A stretch of DNA of 64,000 nt from Chrysopilus asiliformis (taxonomy: Eukaryota; Arthropoda; Insecta; Diptera; Rhagionidae), in contig OZ035960.1 of NCBI GenBank assembly GCA_964034945.1, positions 16,525,403 through 16,589,402 of the forward strand, written 5' to 3'. A model generated the notes under the pieces. That model searched no databases. It was given only the letters and a program-made list of their open reading frames with translations, and had not been told where the DNA came from. The position numbers and the translations under genes are program-made. This document shows, one piece after another, positions 58,462 through 64,000 of the stretch. How positions within the stretch are numbered: position 1 is the first letter of the stretch; every line of letters starts with the position of its first letter.

Positions 58462-58775
58462 GAAGATATTGTATTTTTAAACTAAGTTTAATTTTTGACG
58501 AAAATAAATATCGGTAAAAACCAAATTCAAACTAATAAAAAGATAAACGAAAACGGAATTTTTCCACACTAAACGGTTTTACAGAGGTTTCACACTAAAC
58601 GTATTTGGGAAAAATATCTGCGGTCGCGTGACTCACTTTTGTGAATTGACAGCATCTATCGATAAAACAGTTCGATTTTTTGACAGTAAAAAGTGGGTGC
58701 GGATTCGTAAACAAATTCTTCGTATTTTACGTTTTATAATTAATTTCCAAGTTTTTAACCATTAAGTGCCTTAAA

Positions 58776-59489
58776 ATGAACATAATGCAAACGTATTTTG
58801 CCGCCCTAATGCTAATTTTACTAGTGAAATCAGGTAAAATAATTTTACAACGCATAACCACTTGTTGGGCTAAACAAAATGGCAATGCTTTGCTGAAACG
58901 ATTTCATTTTTGAGACTTTCTATTTTCGCCTTTAACTCAGTCATTAATAAAGATTGTGTCCATATTTATTCATTTTAGGATTTGCGATTAAATGCTGGGA
59001 ATGTCGCTCAGATTCTGATCCAAAATGCGCTGATCCTTTTGACAACAGCACTTTGGCAATTACTGATTGTAGGCAAGTTGGTATGTTGTCGCATTATTAG
59101 TGGTTTTTATTAGATATTAAACCAATTTCATGGTACTTTAGGTGGATTGGAACATCTGCCGGGGGCCCAAGCAACAATGTGCCGAAAAATCAGACAAAAA
59201 GGTAAACTATTTCTCATAGCTAGCAAGAATTTTTTCTTAAACCTCACTATTTGTTCCAGCTATGGGCGAGTGGAGGTATTTCAGGAGTTGCGCCTTCATG
59301 GGCGAGCCTGGAATTGATAAAGACGAGCGATTCTGTCTGATGAGGACTGGAACTTACAATATTTTCATGGAGTTCTGTACCTGCAACAGCAAGGATGGCT
59401 GCAACTCATCCGGGTCTATTCTTCCAGCTCGATTTTTAATATCCGGCGTACTTGTTTTGCTCACAGCTAAAATTTTAAATATCTTCTAG
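58776..59489 (+). CDS. Ly6/uPAR three-finger protein, 149 aa, four exons (gene M)
   Basis: Exons: 58776-58833, 58979-59080, 59142-59201, 59260-59489; all three introns phase 1. The middle exon of the other genes is split here by an extra intron after 'TDCRQV'. The signal exon is 58 nt; of two in-frame ATGs I took the first (MNIMQTYFAALMLILLVKS). Domain: 'IKCWECRSDSDPKCADPF', 'ITDCRQ', 'ATMCRKIRQK', 'YFRSCAFMGEPG', 'RFCLMRTG', 'EFCTCNSKDGCNSSGS'; ten cysteines. The 'CRKI-Q', 'FRSC' and 'CTC' blocks resemble gene N rather than A-L. Tail 'FLISGVLVLLTAKILNIF' is hydrophobic, predicting GPI anchoring. Confidence 0.92.
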
Positions 59490-59963
59490 ACTAAGTTTTC
59501 ACTCGTAGCCATTTTGTAGGCAAAGTATAGACTATCCAAGTAATATCAGTTCCATTTGCCAACATCACTACAAAAGAGAAACGTTAATTACATTTCCTTC
59601 GAATACCATTTGGTTCCTTCTTATCTACATTCCTACTTCAATCAGCACTGTTCAAACTTGTATATTAACTGAAAATACTTAGTTTTCTCTGTATTTTGCC
59701 TTAGTTAGAAATTTAGAAACTCTTTTTAAAAACTACATATCGAATAGATATGTGATATCTCAATAATGCACTTAAATTGTAATTAAAACCGTCCATTGTA
59801 TTTGATTTTGACAAAATATGCTCAAATATTTTAAGATTATACATAGTTTTTTACTTTCAATGTCTAATATGTACAATTTTTTAATAAATCTGAAATAAAA
59901 GTACTTATGCCATTTTGTATATGAAATATGATTAATTTTTGGGCAGTTTTTTGCGACAAGTCA
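59490..59963. other. 3' flank of gene M
   Basis: AT-rich sequence, likely the 3' UTR and spacer. Nothing else recognised. Confidence 0.4.
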
Positions 59964-60094
59964 GAGGCCTTATTACCGAACACGATACGATTGATTCGAA
60001 TCGTAACTCCTATGTTGTTGTTAGTATAAAACACTAACAACAACATTGAATTTACGATACGAACCAATCGTATCGTGTTCGGTAATAAGGCCTC
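59964..60094. repeat. 131-bp near-perfect palindrome
   Basis: 'gaggccttattaccgaacac' then 'gatacgattg' is mirrored by its exact inverse, with an inner mirror 'gttgttgttagt' / 'actaacaacaac'. TCA precedes it and also ends it, a possible 3-bp duplication. A small foldback element between genes M and N. Confidence 0.92.
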
Positions 60095-60507
60095 AGCTTT
60101 TTCCACTTTTTTTTGGGTCATTTTTCGTACGAAAGGGATTTTTTTTTCTATTAACAGATTTTTTTTTCACACATGCTTTCTCCTGGAAAGAGACTCAAGT
60201 ATCTTGTATAGAGAATTTTTTTGCTTTTTACCATTTCTTTTCCAAGATTTTTTTTAGAAACGAAAGTTTTCTTTGCCGAAAATACCCTTCCAGACGCGTT
60301 AAATTTGCTTTTAATATTTAAAGCCGCGAATAAATTTTACTTTTCTTCCACAAGCATAGAATAAAATCTGGCAATACCGTCGAGCTTTCCGAAAAAGCTC
60401 TCGAACTTGCCGGTAATGCAGTTCTGTCATAGTGACGTTTGACTGAAATTTTGAAAACAAATAACAAAAGTGCCTTAAATCCTTTTTAATTGAAAATCAA
60501 TCAAAAT

Positions 60508-61151
60508 ATGACCAAAGTTTTAATACTTGGCCTTTGCGGCGTCCTGTTTATAATCATACCAAGTAAGTAATTGATATCCAATGCGAATTTCCCTGCTCTG
60601 GATGACTTATAATAAATGGGTGTGGTTGTTAGTACTGTGTTCCTAAATATTTCAATTAACCCCTTTGCTTGCTCAATAAAATTAATTTGTAAATATAATT
60701 TCAGCTCTGGCCGTCCGATGCTATCAATGTTCATCGCAAATGGACCCCAAAGGTCAAGATATTTGTGGCGCTTATAAAGCATTCAACAGAAGTCAACATA
60801 TCGCCATTGAATGTAACAGCGACGAGTCTCATATGCCCGGGTCGTTCTGTATGAAGGCTGTCCAGCAGAGTCCTATAGGATTTATCTGTAAAAATTCCCT
60901 TTATGTCAAAGTTACCTCTATGATAGTTAAAATGTATTTTTTTAGGGGATGGACGATGGCGACAAGTAATTCGCCGATGTGCTTCCGTTGCCGACACGGG
61001 AGTCACAGGAATTTGCAATTGGGGAGTCTATGAGAACGGCGTGTACTGGGAAGAGTGCTACTGTGCCGAGGATGCATGCAATGGTGTTTCGAACACAAAA
61101 ATAACGGCCACAATTCTAATAGTTCTAACGATCTTAATTCGATTGAGTTAA
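60508..61151 (+). CDS. Ly6/uPAR three-finger protein, 147 aa (gene N)
   Basis: Exons: 60508-60562, 60705-60887, 60946-61151; phase-1 introns. Signal exon 55 nt (MTKVLILGLCGVLFIIIP). Domain: 'VRCYQCSSQMDPKGQDICG', 'AIECNSD', 'SFCMKAVQQS', 'QVIRRCASV', 'TGICNWG', 'EECYCAEDACNGVSN'; ten cysteines. The tail 'ITATILIVLTILIRLS' is hydrophobic. Longer loop 1 than the other members, and with gene M it forms a separate branch. GC content and codon use are a little higher than in genes C-I, which fits an older, more constrained gene (inference). Confidence 0.92.
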
Positions 61152-61594
61152 AATGTTTCGTCAAGGAAATACACTCAATTCTGTTTCTGCACGGTCGACG
61201 AAAATTTTCTGAAAACAGCATGTAAAAAGAGTACTCCTCACAAAAAAACATTCATTAAATGTATTTCAATTATATGAGAAGCATACCATACTGATCGAAC
61301 AATTTTTAATTGCTAAAGTCAATAAATCGGATCTTTTTATCGAATAAATAATCGCTTAATTTTAAAATTACATAAAAAAACCGTGCAGGAGCCGAATTTA
61401 TTGTATGTAGTTCTAAAACCGTCTTAAAAATTATATTTTCAATTAAGTTAACATTAGTACAAAAGAAAAACGAAATCTCGACGTCAATCATTCCGTCCAT
61501 TGTGTAATTTTTTCTAATTGTTTTTACTATCGATTAAATTGACTCGTTTTATAAGAAAATCGTTTTATTCTTCAACACATTTTGAAACATTATT
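61152..61594. other. Spacer between convergent genes
   Basis: 3' flanks of gene N (+) and of the minus-strand gene below. No other feature seen. Confidence 0.4.
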
Positions 61595-61981
61595 TTAAAA
61601 CTCACAATTGCTAAGTCCAAATTCTTGCCATCCGAGTTCTGGCTTGTACGAAACAGCTAAATACACTAACGTTCCAAAACCTTGGATATTTTTCGTAGCA
61701 ACGTAAGTCCGTTTATCTGGCGACCAATACACGGAAGAATCTCCCTTGTTTAAATTTTTGATTTTCGGTTTAAACTAAAATCTTTGCTATATAAACATAT
61801 GTTTGCAAAAAAGATTTAAGAAAACGTACCCATTTCTCATATTGCGGTGGTTGAGTTTCAGCGTCCGTTTGCAACTTTTTTAAAAGGTATTTGAAAAATT
61901 CGTTTCGATTCATTTTTACTTCAATACTAGGCGTTTTTAATCCAAAACACAATCGGATGTACTTCACACAAATTTTCTTAT
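61595..61981 (-). CDS. Unidentified gene, last two exons (partial, start not resolved)
   Basis: Exons in coding order: 61981-61830 and 61774-61595, joined by a 55-base phase-0 intron (GTACGT...TTTTAG). The upstream acceptor 'ataattgcag' at 61982 implies at least one more exon. Residues include 'CVKYIRLCFGLKTPSIEVKM', 'EFFKYLLKKLQ', 'QPPQYEKW', then 'SVYWSPDKRTYVATKNIQGF' and 'SYKPELGWQEFGLSNCEF' before TAA. The composition is that of a real soluble protein with no signal peptide or membrane segment in this part. I do not recognise the family. A continuous reading frame extends to an ATG near 62114, but bases 62060-62100 look like R1-derived sequence, so that start is doubtful. It ends tail to tail with gene N. 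Confidence 0.6.
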
Positions 61982-62323
61982 CTGCAATTATAATTTTTAA
62001 ATTTTCCATAAATACATAGATGTAATATCTTATTGCAGTGGCGTAACGACAAATTTTGAGAGAATTCTGTAGGAGTATATTAGATGTACATCTTAATTCT
62101 GATAGACTTGTCATTTGAAACAACTTTCGTTCGAATTGTAAATTGCGACTCCGGGGTTTTCTGCCGCAATTAACATAAACTCTTTTTAATACGAGTTTTC
62201 TTAATTGAAAAGTTGTGTATTTGTAATGTTATTGTCCAAAAATCAATTAATAAAGTAAGAAAAAGAAAGCGGAATTCTGCGTGACGTTTATTGTGTCGCA
62301 AGTCGATTAGCATAAGAGTCTAA

Positions 62324-63548
62324 CCCAACTAACAATTTTCGTCTCATAAGACTCTACTAGAGTCTTTTGAGAGTTTTCATACAGGGCTATTTCACCCTTG
62401 TAGGATGCTACAACTGTTTTTTGAGTGGCTCATGAGGCTTAAATGGCGCACTTATGAGAACTTTTTTTATCTGATAACAAGACATCAGTTCTTTTTGTAA
62501 GAGTCACGAGAGGTTCACAAGAATACTATTTGAATTCTAATGAGAGTTTATTGATATTCTCATAAAACTTTCATAACAAGTACGTTATGCTTTGCTAAAA
62601 AGAGAAGAGTATATAAAAATATCTAGCCGGTTTTATTTTTGAAGAGTTAAAGTAATTTTTTAAAGAGTAAAAGTTATTTTTGAAGTGTTTATTTATTTTC
62701 GGATCCGAGTCATGTCTACGTTTGCGTATGATAATATTGTATTAGAATTTCATATGACATAGATTTTAAATTCTATTTTTTCGGATATATAGACAAAAAT
62801 TATATGGGGAATGCAATTTTCCTGATAATATAACATATTGTACTTCGAAAAAATGCGAAACCCCTCGAAAAAATCGAAAAAGTTAGATATATTATAAATC
62901 GGAAATATAATATGGAAAAATTAAATTTTTAATATAATTGATCAAACTGTTTCAATTGTTTTAATGCGTTTTTGTTTTTAACGAAAATAGCTTTTTGCAG
63001 TGTTTTTAGGTGCTAATTTACATATAATAAGAGTTTTTGGAATTTCAAAGTTTTACTGTTAAAAAAGATCAAGGAAAAATATGGCGCCTGTTGACGAAGA
63101 TTTATTTTAAGAATAAAATTCTACTAATAAGAACATAAGCTCGCGTTATGCGAGTTCAACTCTTTTATGTCTCATATGAGCATTTTAACAAGTATTTTTA
63201 TACTTAAACTTTTACAAGCGCGTTTTTATGAGAATCATACGAATTAACTGCTCATAACGTTTTTATTTAAGATTTAAACTCTTTAAGTGTTAAAACTTTA
63301 TAAAAAATATACAATGAGAACATAAGTTTTTAAAGGCTCGCTACAAGAGTTCAAAAATCGCCTTGCTATAAGCGTAAAAGATTCAGTAGCTCTAGTAGCG
63401 TCATACTCTTATAAAAAGAACGCTATCAGAAAAAATTAGAGTGTCATTACAAGAACTATATTATGAGTGTTTCCAGTGTGTTAAGAATATTTAATGAGAA
63501 GATTTCAAAATTCGTAAGAGTTTTGGTCTGGAGAGTTTGTTAGTTGGG
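62324..63548. mobile_element. 1.2-kb element with CCCAACTAACAA inverted ends
   Basis: CCCAACTAACAA at the left is matched by TTGTTAGTTGGG at the right. The interior is full of short variants of 'ctcataagag' and 'ctcttataag' on both strands. No ORF of note and no clear target duplication. Superfamily not determined. Confidence 0.6.
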
Positions 63549-63659
63549 ATTTCTAAGAGAATTAGAAGGGAGAGGGACAATGATTGACATGTTATGTATA
63601 CAAATGAGTACATTATCTAAAAGAGACTTCTAAAAAGATATTTAAATTTTTTAAATTTT

Positions 63660-63810
63660 GAAATATATTGTGTTGCTACATATTATTATTGAAAAAAGCA
63701 AAAAAAAATGTTCAATAATAATATATATTTTCAATAATAATATATAATATATATCAATAATAATATATATTTTTATATATTATTATTGAAAAAAGCAACA
63801 ACACATTTTT
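63660..63810. repeat. AT-rich palindromic repeat
   Basis: 'ttgctacatattattattga' with 'aaaaaagca' is mirrored downstream by 'tatattattattgaaaaaag' with 'caacaaca', and 'caataataatatata' is repeated three times between. It can fold in several ways. Confidence 0.7.
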
Positions 63811-63837
63811 TTTGCTATTAGAAATAAATGCCGAGTG

Positions 63838-64000
63838 AAAGGGTTAAGTCGTTGGTTTATACCAACAAGCCAACAACGTTAGAGGAGCTCAGGAACAATA
63901 TCGAACGCGAAATTGCCAACGTTCCGGCCGATATGTGTGGAAGAGTGGTGGAAAATTGGCTCCAAAGAATCAATCAGCAAACGTGCTCGCGGTGACCATA
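63838..64000 (+). mobile_element. Third Tc1/mariner-superfamily fragment, cut by window end
   Basis: From 63845 the frame reads 'VKSLVYTNKPTTLEELRNN', then 'RVVENWLQRINQ', matching the transposase C-terminus at 26164 and 41553. A 2-base deletion after 'atcaatcag' shifts the frame and brings a TGA near 63994. The left inverted repeat is absent, so the fragment is 5'-truncated. Confidence 0.88.

Overview
The window looks like AT-rich insect nuclear DNA. The genes are split by short introns, the proteins carry signal peptides, and the spaces between genes are packed with DNA transposons, foldback elements and (CTGT)n/(CCGT)n-bearing repeats. A dipteran is my best guess, but that is inference from gene types and genome texture. 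I saw no bacterial genes, rRNA, tRNA or CRISPR array.

Region 1 (1-11.3 kb, all + strand): a tandem array of secreted carboxylesterase/cholinesterase-fold genes. The first is only the last exon, cut by the window edge. Two complete seven-exon copies follow (2641-6070 and 8832-11275), with matching intron positions and phases. Both have lost the oxyanion-hole glycines, the catalytic Glu and the catalytic His. The second has also lost the nucleophilic Ser (Thr instead). They are best read as pseudo-esterases of the glutactin/neurotactin type, acting by binding rather than hydrolysis.

Region 2 (14.2-61.2 kb): a cluster of 14 Ly6/uPAR three-finger genes, almost all encoding a signal peptide, about ten cysteines and a hydrophobic C-terminal tail (predicted GPI anchor). 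They lie in three blocks: two on + (14.2 and 24.4 kb), seven on - (27.2-48.9 kb) and five on + (51.0-61.2 kb). Nearly all share one design: a short first exon (55 nt in ten of the 14 genes) coding the signal peptide, then phase-1 introns. Exceptions are a gene that lost its second intron (48.4 kb), a gene with an extra intron (58.8 kb), and a copy whose last exon has decayed (54.9-57.25 kb). Proteins of this kind are surface ligands or channel/receptor modulators and septate-junction factors in insects; which role applies here cannot be read from sequence.

Region 3 (61.6-64 kb): the 3' part of an unidentified minus-strand gene, a 1.2 kb terminal-inverted-repeat element, and a transposase fragment running off the window end.

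Mobile DNA: TTA/TAA-target (PIF/Harbinger-like) foldbacks, hAT-like elements (one with a perfect 8-bp duplication), pogo/Tigger-like TA elements, Helitron-like copies ending in hairpin+CTAG, three copies of a deleted Tc1/mariner-superfamily element, and one dispersed unclassified repeat called R1 here. Several are nested, so their relative ages can be read directly.
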